Part shown: positions 16,731 through 25,114 of the stretch, in pieces | Position numbering within the stretch: position 1 is the first letter of the stretch | Layout: every line of letters begins with the position of its first letter | NCBI GenBank assembly: GCA_017484135.1 | Contig: JAFUTQ010000054.1 | Span: 1-34,735 of the forward strand | DNA from: Lachnospiraceae bacterium | GTDB taxonomy: Bacteria; Bacillota; Clostridia; Lachnospirales; Lachnospiraceae | Reading direction: 5' to 3' | DNA length: 34,735 bases | Made by a program: the position numbers and the translations under genes | The notes under the pieces: model-generated | The model's database searches: none | What the model was told of the DNA's origin: nothing | What the model saw: only the letters and a program-made list of their open reading frames with translations

Positions 16731-17981
16731 ATGTTGAATTATCTGGTTCAAACAACGGAACAGTTAATCACGATGATGCTCATTGTGAGTCTGCTGCTTG
16801 CATGCAGCAGAACAACGATGTGTAAAAAGGGCGGGCTGCTTGCCCGGCTGGGTGTCATCCTTGGGGTTGTAAGCGCTCTTGTGATGGCATACCTAAAGGT
16901 ACATACCAATAAGATTGATACGGGTCTGTGGAATCTCAGGATTTTTACCGTGACTACGATTGCGTTTCTTGTGCTTTTGTTTTCCATACCGATCCTGCGA
17001 AAGATGAAAAAGCCGGAGGGCATGCTTCCCTCTGTTTGTATATTTCTCCTTATATTTTTGCTTTTGTTGTATACGCTGCCGGATTATTTTAACTTCCCTC
17101 ACGGGATTCTTTTGTCTGAGAGTACGGTGCTTTCCACTGCATTTTTATATAAGATGATCGGAGTGGTACTCGGAACAATCCTGACACTGGTTGCAGGCAT
17201 TGCGGGATACAGGCAAACGATTCAGCTGGAACAGGGAGCGCGATTTGCTTTTGTGATCCTGTGTCTGTTTTTCAATGCGGTCAGGCAGATCTGCGCCATG
17301 CTTGGCATACTTCTGGCCAAGAGAATAATCGCGTCCAATCATACGCTGTTTGTACTGGCAAAATATTCTTCAAATTACAGCGATCTCTACATATATGCAA
17401 CACTGGCGGTGGTGCTGATCATACCGGTGCGGCTTCTGGTAAAAAGCTTTCATGTCAATGAGCCTTACAGCAATAACGCGGAAAGAAGAAAGATCATAGC
17501 CAGATGGCGAAAAATCAGAAGGTGGGGAATTACACTGATCAGCTGCCTTGTGCTGGTAATTCTGAATATGACAGTCATTGACGCTTATGCAAATCGTGTG
17601 ATCGAGCTTTCTCCAATCGAGGACGCCGTGATTGAGGATGGAAAGGTATATGTATCCTTTGATCAGGTAAGTGATGGGCATTTGCATCGCTTTGGATATA
17701 CGACAGAGGATGGGACAGTGATCCGGTTTATCGTCATCAAAAAACCGAATTCTTCCTCCTATGGAGTGGGGCTGGATGCCTGTGACATCTGTGGAGAGAC
17801 CGGATATTATGAGAAGGACGGACAGGTGGTATGTAATCTCTGTGATGTCGTAATGAATATCAATACGATAGGCTTTAAGGGCGGATGTAATCCGATTGTA
17901 ATTGATTATGAGATTCATGACGGGCATATTGTTGTGCCGATTGACGGGCTTTTAGAGTACGAGGCCGAATTCAAAAGATAG
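16731..17981 (+). CDS. DUF2318 membrane protein (Cj1660-like)
   Basis: A 416-aa protein with about eight membrane helices (residues 7-283) and a C-terminal extracytoplasmic DUF2318 domain. That domain has the Cys set C351, C354, C368, C371 and C386 (CDIC, CNLC, GGC), a probable metal or Fe-S/redox site. Homologues sit beside p19 and FTR1 genes in other bacteria, where they are thought to take part in iron oxidation/reduction. The biochemical role is not settled. It is followed by the FtsX-like permease after 13 nt. Confidence 0.88.
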   Translation: MLNYLVQTTEQLITMMLIVSLLLACSRTTMCKKGGLLARLGVILGVVSALVMAYLKVHTNKIDTGLWNLRIFTVTTIAFLVLLFSIPILRKMKKPEGMLPSVCIFLLIFLLLLYTLPDYFNFPHGILLSESTVLSTAFLYKMIGVVLGTILTLVAGIAGYRQTIQLEQGARFAFVILCLFFNAVRQICAMLGILLAKRIIASNHTLFVLAKYSSNYSDLYIYATLAVVLIIPVRLLVKSFHVNEPYSNNAERRKIIARWRKIRRWGITLISCLVLVILNMTVIDAYANRVIELSPIEDAVIEDGKVYVSFDQVSDGHLHRFGYTTEDGTVIRFIVIKKPNSSSYGVGLDACDICGETGYYEKDGQVVCNLCDVVMNINTIGFKGGCNPIVIDYEIHDGHIVVPIDGLLEYEAEFKR

Positions 17982-17994
17982 GAGGTTTGAGGCA

Positions 17995-19281
17995 GTGTTT
18001 ACCAGAATGATCCGCGGAACGTTGTTTCGTCAATGGAAAAAAATGATCATGATTGCTTTTACCATTGCTCTTGGGGCAAGTCTGGCGACGGCGATGCTCA
18101 GCGTCGTGCTTGATGTAGGGGATAAAGTAAATCAGGAGCTAAAGACTTATGGTGCAAATATTACCGTTGTGCCCAAATCCTCATCGGTATTAAATGATCT
18201 CTATGATATGGAAGGGGAAGGTGTGGGTGCATACTTAAGAGAAGACGAGCTCGGAAAGATAAAAACCATATTCTGGGCGTTTAATATTGTGGACTATGCA
18301 CCTTTTATCAATGTGGATGCATCGCTTCCCGATGGCAGTCCGGTCACAATTACGGGGAGCTGGTTCAATCATCACATGGAGCTCCCCACCGGGGAAGAGC
18401 TGGATGCTGGAATGAACAGTCTCAGGAGCTGGTGGGAGATCAAAGACGGAAAATGGATTGATGAGCAGGCAGAGACAGATGAAAAGGTTGCCATGATCGG
18501 AAGCGAGCTGGCAGCAAGGGAAGGACTTAAGGCAGGAGATACCATGCATCTTTCCGGTGAGGCCGGGGAAGGTGATTTTCTCATCGTTGGGGTATATGAG
18601 GCCGGTGGAGAGGAAGATGAGCATGTGTATATGCAGTTAAATGATGCACAGGAGCTGGCGGGACTGGATGGCTGCATCAACAGCATAGAGGTCAGTGCCC
18701 TTACCACACCGGACAATGAGCTGGCGATAAAGGCAGCAAAGGACCCCGGCTCTTTGACCGTAAAGCAATACGAGACATGGTATTGCACCGCGTATGTAAG
18801 TTCCATCTGTTATCAGATTCAGGAGGTAATTACGGATTCGGTGGCGTCCCCGGTCAGACAGGTGGCGGATTCCGAGGGAGCCATTCTGGAAAAGACAAAA
18901 CTTCTGATGGTGCTGATCACGATACTCAGCCTGATCGGTGCCGCGCTGGGAATCTGCAATCTCGTCACCGCAAGCGTCATGGAGCGAAGCAGTGAGATTG
19001 GACTGATGAAGGCAATCGGCGCCCAGAACGGAGCCGTCACAGGCCTGGTGCTGACGGAAATTATGCTGACGGCCATCGTCGGGGGAATCTTCGGGTTTCT
19101 GGCAGGAATCGGATTTTCCCAGATTATCGGACATACGGTCTTTAATTCTGCGATTACCATAAGACCGATGGTCATTCCTATCGTTGCGGTTCTTGTGACG
19201 ATTGTAACACTGGCAGGAAGCATACCGGCGATACGCATGCTGTTGAGATTGCAGCCGGCAGAGGTATTGCATGGAAGATAA
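17995..19281 (+). CDS. FtsX/MacB-type ABC permease, first of the iron locus pair
   Basis: A 428-aa permease with TM1 (about 18-40), a large extracytoplasmic domain opening with YGANITVVPKS, and three C-terminal membrane helices. The GTG start at 17995 is set by GGAGG 9 nt upstream; an ATG four codons later is possible. It corresponds in order to Cj1661 of the Campylobacter locus and probably forms a heterodimer with the permease at 19307. What the ABC part moves is unknown; it may drive conformational work on the surface proteins rather than import. Confidence 0.88.
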   Translation: MFTRMIRGTLFRQWKKMIMIAFTIALGASLATAMLSVVLDVGDKVNQELKTYGANITVVPKSSSVLNDLYDMEGEGVGAYLREDELGKIKTIFWAFNIVDYAPFINVDASLPDGSPVTITGSWFNHHMELPTGEELDAGMNSLRSWWEIKDGKWIDEQAETDEKVAMIGSELAAREGLKAGDTMHLSGEAGEGDFLIVGVYEAGGEEDEHVYMQLNDAQELAGLDGCINSIEVSALTTPDNELAIKAAKDPGSLTVKQYETWYCTAYVSSICYQIQEVITDSVASPVRQVADSEGAILEKTKLLMVLITILSLIGAALGICNLVTASVMERSSEIGLMKAIGAQNGAVTGLVLTEIMLTAIVGGIFGFLAGIGFSQIIGHTVFNSAITIRPMVIPIVAVLVTIVTLAGSIPAIRMLLRLQPAEVLHGR

Positions 19282-19306
19282 GCAATAGAAAGAAAAGGCG
19301 AAGAAT

Positions 19307-20449
19307 ATGAGTAAAAGAAGGATGTTTTTCCGCATGATCACGGCCTCACTGATGAGACGGCGTTCGAGGATGATCGTTGCCCTTCTTGCAATTGCAATTG
19401 GAGCAACGATCCTGTCCGGGCTTGTGACCATTTATTATGATGTGCCAAGACAGATGGGAGCGGAATTTAGAAATTACGGGGCGAATATGATCATTGCTCC
19501 GGTGGAGGAGGGCTTCACGGACAAGGCGTTTGAAGAGGGGATTGCATGTATTGCAGACGAGGATCTCGTAGGCGCAACGCCATACCGATATGAAACTGTC
19601 AGAATCCATGAACAGCCGCTGATGGCCGCCGGAACGGAGTTTGAGAGCGCAAAGAAAACAAGCCCCTACTGGCTGGTAGACGGCGATTGGCCGTCTTCCG
19701 GGTTCGAGTTGATGATCGGAAATAATATTGCCGAAAACCTTCAGATCAAGCCGGGAGAAACCGTCAGTGTACGGTATGAAAAGGAGTCCGGGGATAGCGA
19801 AGAAGTCTCGAATGAGGTAGATTTTACGGTGACAGGTATCTTGAGCACCGGTGGCTCGGAAGAGGATTATGTATATATGGCGCTGTCTGATATGGAGGAG
19901 CTTACCAATGAAAAAGGCACACTGGATCTTGCAGAGCTCAGTGTATCGGGAGGCTCGGAAAAGCTCAATGCTTATGCAGACAAGATCAACAGCGGCGCCT
20001 ACGGATATGATGCAAGGCTGGTAAAGCGTGTCACGGCTTCCGAAACCACGGTTCTTTCAAAGCTGCAGGCGCTGGTGCTGCTGGTAACGGTGATCGTTTT
20101 GGCGTTGACCATGATCTGTGTTGCAACCACCATGACGGCTGTTGTGACAGAGCGGCGCAGAGAGATCGGACTTCGGAAGGCGATCGGAGCCTCGGATGCC
20201 AGCATCATCAAGGAATTTATGGGAGAGGGAATGATGCTGGGAGCCGTAGGAGGAATTTTAGGTTCCTTTGTGGGCTTTTTGTTTGCGCAGGCGGTCAGCG
20301 TCAATGTGTTCAGCAGTTCCATCTCATTCCGGCCGCTGTTGGTTCCCATCACAATTATTGTTTCCATCGCAGTGACTGCAATCGCCTGTCTCTTTCCGAT
20401 CAGAAGTGCGACGGCAGTTGATCCGGCATTGGTATTAAAAGGAGAATAA
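19307..20449 (+). CDS. FtsX/MacB-type ABC permease, second of the iron locus pair
   Basis: A 380-aa permease with the same topology as its neighbour: TM1 about 18-40, an extracytoplasmic domain starting YGANMIIAPVEE, and three C-terminal helices. Its cytoplasmic loop before the second helix (RRREIGLRKAIGAS) is the typical coupling segment of the family. It starts 25 nt after the first permease and ends 5 nt before the ATPase. It matches Cj1662 in gene order. Confidence 0.9.
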   Translation: MSKRRMFFRMITASLMRRRSRMIVALLAIAIGATILSGLVTIYYDVPRQMGAEFRNYGANMIIAPVEEGFTDKAFEEGIACIADEDLVGATPYRYETVRIHEQPLMAAGTEFESAKKTSPYWLVDGDWPSSGFELMIGNNIAENLQIKPGETVSVRYEKESGDSEEVSNEVDFTVTGILSTGGSEEDYVYMALSDMEELTNEKGTLDLAELSVSGGSEKLNAYADKINSGAYGYDARLVKRVTASETTVLSKLQALVLLVTVIVLALTMICVATTMTAVVTERRREIGLRKAIGASDASIIKEFMGEGMMLGAVGGILGSFVGFLFAQAVSVNVFSSSISFRPLLVPITIIVSIAVTAIACLFPIRSATAVDPALVLKGE

Positions 20450-20454
20450 ATCAC

Positions 20455-21147
20455 ATGAGTCTGTTAGAGTTAAAAAATGTATCAAAAATTTACGGAGAGC
20501 TTCACGCACTGGATGACGTAAGTCTTGCGGTGGAAAAGGGAGAATGGCTTGCCATCATGGGACCTTCCGGTTCCGGAAAGAGTACCATGATGAATATTAT
20601 CGGATGTATGGATAAGCCGTCTAAGGGAGAGGTGCTTCTGGACGGCGTGGATATTGCGAAAGAAAATGCAAAAAATCTTACCAATATAAGGAGAGACAAA
20701 ATCGGGTTGATCTTCCAGCAGTTTCATCTGGTAAATTATCTCAACGCACTTGAAAACGTCATGCTGGCACAGTATTATCATAGTATCCCGGATGAGAAGG
20801 AGGCACTGGAAGCGCTGGAACGAGTGGGACTTTTGGACAGGGCAAAGCATCTTCCCAGCCAGCTTTCCGGCGGTGAGCAGCAGAGAGTGTGTGTGGCAAG
20901 GGCGCTCATTAATCATCCCGAGATTATCCTTGCAGATGAGCCGACAGGAAATCTGGATGATTCGAATGAGGAAACGGTTGTGGAGCTGTTTCGGGTGCTT
21001 CACGAGGAGGGAACTACGCTGATCGTCGTGACGCATGATCCCGAGGTGGCGGACGTGGCTCAGCGAAAGATCGTACTCCGAAACGGAAGGATTGCGAAGC
21101 AGACGGTAAATGCGAACTTTACCGGACATATCCGGTTTGAGGTATAA
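20455..21147 (+). CDS. ABC ATPase of the iron locus
   Basis: A 230-aa ATPase with Walker A GPSGSGKS (about 36-43), Q-loop LIFQQF, signature LSGGEQQR, Walker B ILADEPTGN and switch His in VVTHD. It belongs to the LolD/MacB-type subfamily and matches Cj1663 by position. It should energise the permease pair upstream. A short C-terminal tail after the core is of unknown use. Confidence 0.94.
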   Translation: MSLLELKNVSKIYGELHALDDVSLAVEKGEWLAIMGPSGSGKSTMMNIIGCMDKPSKGEVLLDGVDIAKENAKNLTNIRRDKIGLIFQQFHLVNYLNALENVMLAQYYHSIPDEKEALEALERVGLLDRAKHLPSQLSGGEQQRVCVARALINHPEIILADEPTGNLDDSNEETVVELFRVLHEEGTTLIVVTHDPEVADVAQRKIVLRNGRIAKQTVNANFTGHIRFEV

Positions 21148-21170
21148 ATTTGGAAAGGAAATATGAAGTA

Positions 21171-21644
21171 ATGAAAATGATCAAAAAAAACCGATTGTAT
21201 CGAGGGACAGTTTTCACAGCAGCTTTTGCTGCGATGCTGCTCGGACTGGCCGGCTGCGGAAACGCAGATGTAACCTACACAGATGGCACATACGAAGGAA
21301 AGAGTCAGGTTTATACCAATGAGGACGATTCCGAGGAGGGAAACGGTTATGGAGTAGTGACCATTACCATAAAGGATGGTGCAATTTCTGAGTGTGAGTA
21401 CAGAACCTATGAGCCGGACGGGACGCAAAAGGATGAAAACTACGGAAAAAAGAATGGCGAGATTGCAAACAAGGATTACTATAATAAGGCTCAGAAAGCG
21501 GTTGCAGCCTGCGATGAATACGCCTCACAGCTGGTGCAGAGCGGCAGTGTAAAGGATATTGATGCCATCTCGGGGGCAACCATCAATTACAATGAATTCA
21601 AAGAAGCGGTAGACGATGCATTGAGCCAGGCGAAGGCAAACTGA
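21171..21644 (+). CDS. FMN-binding lipoprotein with a flavinylation motif
   Basis: A 157-aa surface lipoprotein (lipobox LAGC, Cys29) with one FMN-binding domain. The motif D131-A-I-S-G-A-T137 matches the Dxx(S/T)GAT site at which ApbE attaches FMN to Thr. It should therefore be a one- or two-electron carrier outside the membrane. ApbE is not in the window. ATG 21171 follows GGAAAGGA and gives a normal lipoprotein signal. It lies between the iron ABC genes and the fumarate-reductase-like genes, suggesting it links the two. Confidence 0.9.
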   Translation: MKMIKKNRLYRGTVFTAAFAAMLLGLAGCGNADVTYTDGTYEGKSQVYTNEDDSEEGNGYGVVTITIKDGAISECEYRTYEPDGTQKDENYGKKNGEIANKDYYNKAQKAVAACDEYASQLVQSGSVKDIDAISGATINYNEFKEAVDDALSQAKAN

Positions 21645-21651
21645 TAAACAG

Positions 21652-22173
21652 ATGAAGGGATTAAAACATGTTCTGGCATGTGGGGGAGGCGTTTTTTTTC
21701 TTTTGATCCTTCCCTTTTTGTGTACAGACTATTTTCAAGGATTGATCGCGGACGACGGGGTAGAGGCAGTCAGCAGCGCCTCGGTGGTTCTGGATCAGCC
21801 GTCGGGACAGTATGCGGTTCTGATCAATCAAAAAATGCATCCCGATGATAAGAAGCTGGCCGAATGGATCCGTTTCTTTCAGGGAGAGGATATCTCCTAT
21901 ATTTTTGAAGATATTTCCTGTTCTGTAGCAGACGGAGATACCGGAGCCATGGAAATGGCGAGAAGCTTTCAGTCGAGACTCCCGGAACACCAGATGGAGA
22001 TTTACACAGAGGATGCCATTCTTACCTTCTCGAGGGTGGATAGCGGAAAGTATGATATTGTGATCGTATCAAAGGAGTTTGCAGAGGTCTACGAAATATC
22101 ATTTGCTTCAGAGGATATGATCTATATTGAACTGGATGATGACGGCAACGATGACATTGCCAAGGAGATTTAG
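21652..22173 (+). CDS. Exported protein of unknown function in the iron/redox operon
   Basis: A 173-aa protein. A single hydrophobic N-terminal segment (about 7-25) is followed by a soluble, acidic domain with two Cys in total after residue 20 (one in FLCTDYF near 24, one in DISCSV near 89). It has no clear Shine-Dalgarno site; the ATG lies 7 nt after the FMN lipoprotein stop, so translation is probably coupled. I recognise no family. Its place between the flavin lipoprotein and the cytochrome b anchor suggests a membrane-tethered extracytoplasmic partner of the redox complex. Confidence 0.8.
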   Translation: MKGLKHVLACGGGVFFLLILPFLCTDYFQGLIADDGVEAVSSASVVLDQPSGQYAVLINQKMHPDDKKLAEWIRFFQGEDISYIFEDISCSVADGDTGAMEMARSFQSRLPEHQMEIYTEDAILTFSRVDSGKYDIVIVSKEFAEVYEISFASEDMIYIELDDDGNDDIAKEI

Positions 22174-22175
22174 AA

Positions 22176-22736
22176 ATGAGAAAGATAAATGCCACAGTCA
22201 GCGCGTTAATCATGCTGTTGTTCCTGCTGCATGCGGTGGCAGGGGCATTTCAGCTGGCAGGTATCATCCCGGGCGGGATGAAAGCGATACAGGGAATGGC
22301 ATGGCTGCTTGTGTTACTTCTTGTGGTTCATGTCGTAATCGGAGTTGTACTTACCATACAGTCCATTCGGATTTCCCGAAAGGCGAGAGTGTTTTATTGG
22401 AGGGAAAATCAGCAGTTCTGGATTCGAAGAATCAGTGGCTTTGCGTTAATGGCACTGATTTTTTATCATTTGTTTATCTTTGGACAGATCAACAGCGGGG
22501 GATTCCGGCTCCATGACTTTGGGACAGCAGAGCTTGTCGGACATATTCTGCTGGTGCTTAGTCTTGTGGTTCATGTGCTTTCCAATATCAAACCCCTCAT
22601 GTTGTCCTTTGGCGCGTATGGAATCCGGGCTTATTTAAAGGACATTCTTTTTGTGTTGTCGGTGGTACTGCTGGTTGCGGCGGTCAGCTTTGTGATATAT
22701 TATCTGAGATGGAATGTATGGTGGAGAGGAATGTGA
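22176..22736 (+). CDS. Five-helix cytochrome b anchor of a fumarate-reductase-like complex
   Basis: A 186-aa protein with five hydrophobic helices (about 8-30, 41-62, 86-107, 118-140, 155-176). Histidines H19, H52, H98 and H133 lie one in each of helices 1-4, the layout of the dihaem SdhC/FrdC subunits of Bacillus and Wolinella type. It should anchor the flavoprotein and iron-sulfur subunits and carry electrons across the membrane. The ATG lies 2 nt after the preceding stop, and its stop overlaps the likely GTG start of the next gene. Haem ligands are inferred from position only. Confidence 0.8.
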   Translation: MRKINATVSALIMLLFLLHAVAGAFQLAGIIPGGMKAIQGMAWLLVLLLVVHVVIGVVLTIQSIRISRKARVFYWRENQQFWIRRISGFALMALIFYHLFIFGQINSGGFRLHDFGTAELVGHILLVLSLVVHVLSNIKPLMLSFGAYGIRAYLKDILFVLSVVLLVAAVSFVIYYLRWNVWWRGM

Positions 22737-24382
22737 GCAGGAATATGACGGTAAATATTATCGGGGCAGGACTCGCAGGGCTGTCTGCAGCGCTTACACT
22801 TGCAAAACTAAATATTGCCTGTAATCTGGTTTCTCTGCAACCGTCGGAGCGCGCGCAGTCTGTGCTGGCGGCAGGCGGGATCAACGGAGCGCTGGATACC
22901 ATGGGTGAAAATGATACTGTCCGTGAACATATCAGCGATACCATGAGAGCCGGAGGATATATCTCTGATGAGGGCGCGGTGACAGATATTGCGGAGCACG
23001 CGCCGGATATTATCCGGGAGCTTGCGGGGCTTGGCGTTCCTTTCCACAGCGAGGGCAGCAGGCTTATTCTCAGAAATTTCGGGGGACAGAAGAAGAAGCG
23101 GACGGCGTTTGCAAAGAGCAGTACCGGAAGAATGATCATGACGGCGCTCATCGATGAGGCGCGGAAGTATGAGGCGAATGGAATCATCCGAAGATATGCG
23201 CACCATGAATTTATAAAACTAATCCAAAAAGAAGCTGTCTGTTGCGGCGCGTGGATACGGGACACCTATGCAGCAGGGGAACAGACTCCCATCTGCCTTT
23301 TGGGACCGGTGATTCTGGCAGTCGGCGGGATGAACGGGATTTTTCCGGAGATGACCACCGGAACCACCGCAAACTCGGGGGACGCGGTGGCTGCGGTTTT
23401 CAGACAGGGGGTTATGCTGTCGAATCTTGAAATGATACAATACCATCCGACCACCATAGCCATTGCGGGCAAGAGATGCCTGATCAGCGAAGCTGCGCGT
23501 GGCGAAGGCGGAAGACTTTATATCCGAAGAAACCATGAGAAATGGTATTTTATGGAGGACAGGTATCCGGAGCTGGGAAATCTCATGCCCAGAGATGTGG
23601 TGTCAAAGGAGATGGATTTCTGTTTGAGAAATACGGAATGCGAGCCGCCGGTGTATCTGGATATGACAGGGATTTCAAAGGAAATATGGAAAAGCCGACT
23701 GTCAGATCTGAGAGACGAGCTGATATACTATCTCTCAATTGATCCTGCCAAAAGTCCGATTCCGGTTTCGCCCGGCATTCATTATTTTATGGGGGGAATC
23801 GATGTAGACAGGTCTCATGCCACCGGTATGCCGGGCCTGTTTGCCGCCGGAGAATGCTGCTCCCAGTATCATGGGGCGAATCGGCTCGGCGGAAATTCCC
23901 TGCTTGGTGCTATTTATGGCGGAAAAAGGGCGGCGCTCAGCACGGCGGAGTATGTGAGCTCCGGGGGTGCAGAAGAAATTTTATATCAGCATGCATATCA
24001 TGAGGCACAGAATTCTTTGAAGGACATGGAACATGTATCTTCGGGTCTGGCGGTGTCGGAGAAACTGAAAAATAAAATCAGGGACATCCTTTCCGGCGCA
24101 ATGGGGATTGTCAGAAATGAAAAATCGCTTGAAAAGGCACTGTATGAATTAAATGAGCTGGAGGGGGAAGACCTGACCGAGAGGGAACAAAACAGAGTAC
24201 TGCTTGCAAGGGCGATTCTGTTGTCGGCGATCCATCGCAGGGAAAGCAGGGGGGCACATTTTCGGGAGGACTACCCGGCGCAGGATCCAAAATATCAGGG
24301 ACTTGTCACAGCACTTTTTGATGGGAAGCAGATCAAGGTGGGACTGAAACAGAGTACGATAGGAGCTGAAGGGCATAAGTAA
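22733..24382 (+). CDS. Fumarate-reductase-type flavoprotein subunit, probably non-covalent FAD
   Basis: A FAD enzyme of the FrdA/SdhA family, 549 aa from GTG 22733. It has the N-terminal Rossmann motif IIGAGLAG. The dicarboxylate site is complete: QYHPTT, SEAARGEGG, MPRDVVSK, IHYFMGG and HGANRLGGNSL. The His that binds FAD covalently in FrdA/SdhA is replaced by Gln (Q42, in the segment before AAGGING). The start is uncertain: GTG 22733 overlaps the anchor stop and follows GGAGAGG; ATGs at 22709, 22718 and 22745 are in frame. HYFMGG, not HYTCGG, argues against L-aspartate oxidase. Confidence 0.9.
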   Translation: MSRNMTVNIIGAGLAGLSAALTLAKLNIACNLVSLQPSERAQSVLAAGGINGALDTMGENDTVREHISDTMRAGGYISDEGAVTDIAEHAPDIIRELAGLGVPFHSEGSRLILRNFGGQKKKRTAFAKSSTGRMIMTALIDEARKYEANGIIRRYAHHEFIKLIQKEAVCCGAWIRDTYAAGEQTPICLLGPVILAVGGMNGIFPEMTTGTTANSGDAVAAVFRQGVMLSNLEMIQYHPTTIAIAGKRCLISEAARGEGGRLYIRRNHEKWYFMEDRYPELGNLMPRDVVSKEMDFCLRNTECEPPVYLDMTGISKEIWKSRLSDLRDELIYYLSIDPAKSPIPVSPGIHYFMGGIDVDRSHATGMPGLFAAGECCSQYHGANRLGGNSLLGAIYGGKRAALSTAEYVSSGGAEEILYQHAYHEAQNSLKDMEHVSSGLAVSEKLKNKIRDILSGAMGIVRNEKSLEKALYELNELEGEDLTEREQNRVLLARAILLSAIHRRESRGAHFREDYPAQDPKYQGLVTALFDGKQIKVGLKQSTIGAEGHK

Positions 24383-24385
24383 AAA

Positions 24386-25099
24386 ATGAACTATGAATTT
24401 GAAATACTGCGGAGAGAAAACAGCTCCGCAAAACCATATCTGCAAAACATATCTTATGAAACAGAAAATAAACGAGAGACGGTGGCAACAGCATTGACCA
24501 ATATCAACCGGGCCGCAGAAAACGCGCTTTTGGATCGCGAAGGCAGGCGTGTGCAGCCGATCCGCTGGGAGTCGGGCTGCCTGCAGAAGAAATGTGGCGC
24601 ATGCGCGATGGTGGTAAATGGAGTGCCGGGGCTTGCGTGTGACAGTTTTCTGGAGAAATGCCGGAAAAAGGGGCGGATTCGATTGGAGCCTCTGCGGAAG
24701 TTTCCGGTTGTGGCGGATCTGATGGTGGATCGGAGCATTCTTTTTGAAAATCTAAAGACGATGGAGATATGGAGAAAAGAAGCCGTTTCGCTGGATGAGA
24801 AGAGACGGCAGCTTGTCTATGAATCTTCCAAATGCCTTGCGTGCGGCTGCTGTCTGGAGATATGCCCGAATTACAGCTTTGGGGAAAGTTTTTTTGGCGC
24901 GGCTGCATTTGTGCCGACGACGAGGCTGATTACAACACTAAAAAAAGAGGAGCGGGAATCACTGCGAAAGGCTTACCTGAGTCATGTATATCAGGGGTGC
25001 GGGAAATCCCTTGCCTGTGCTGTGGTATGTCCGGCAAAGCTGAATGTGGAGCAGATGCTTGCAGCGTCCAACGCATTATCGTTATGGAGAAGACCGTAA
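24386..25099 (+). CDS. Fumarate-reductase-type iron-sulfur subunit
   Basis: A 237-aa FrdB/SdhB-like protein with all three cluster sites. The [2Fe-2S] ligands are C65, C70, C73 and C85. The [4Fe-4S] ligands are C150, C153, C156 and C215. The [3Fe-4S] ligands are C160, C205 and C211. The CxxCxxCxxxCP and C-x5-C-x3-CP spacings match the family exactly. It passes electrons between the membrane haems and FAD. It starts 3 nt after the flavoprotein stop, with a GAAGGG site inside that gene. Confidence 0.93.
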   Translation: MNYEFEILRRENSSAKPYLQNISYETENKRETVATALTNINRAAENALLDREGRRVQPIRWESGCLQKKCGACAMVVNGVPGLACDSFLEKCRKKGRIRLEPLRKFPVVADLMVDRSILFENLKTMEIWRKEAVSLDEKRRQLVYESSKCLACGCCLEICPNYSFGESFFGAAAFVPTTRLITTLKKEERESLRKAYLSHVYQGCGKSLACAVVCPAKLNVEQMLAASNALSLWRRP

Positions 25100-25114
25100 A
25101 CAGGAGGGGGATGG

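Noticed and set aside
16731-17981. Reading the DUF2318 protein as a cytochrome or rubredoxin
   Set aside because: There is no CxxCH haem motif, and the CDIC/CNLC/GGC pattern with eight helices fits DUF2318 better.
22733-24382. L-aspartate oxidase (nadB) for the flavoprotein
   Set aside because: HYFMGG instead of HYTCGG, a dedicated iron-sulfur subunit and membrane anchor next door, and no nadA or nadC.
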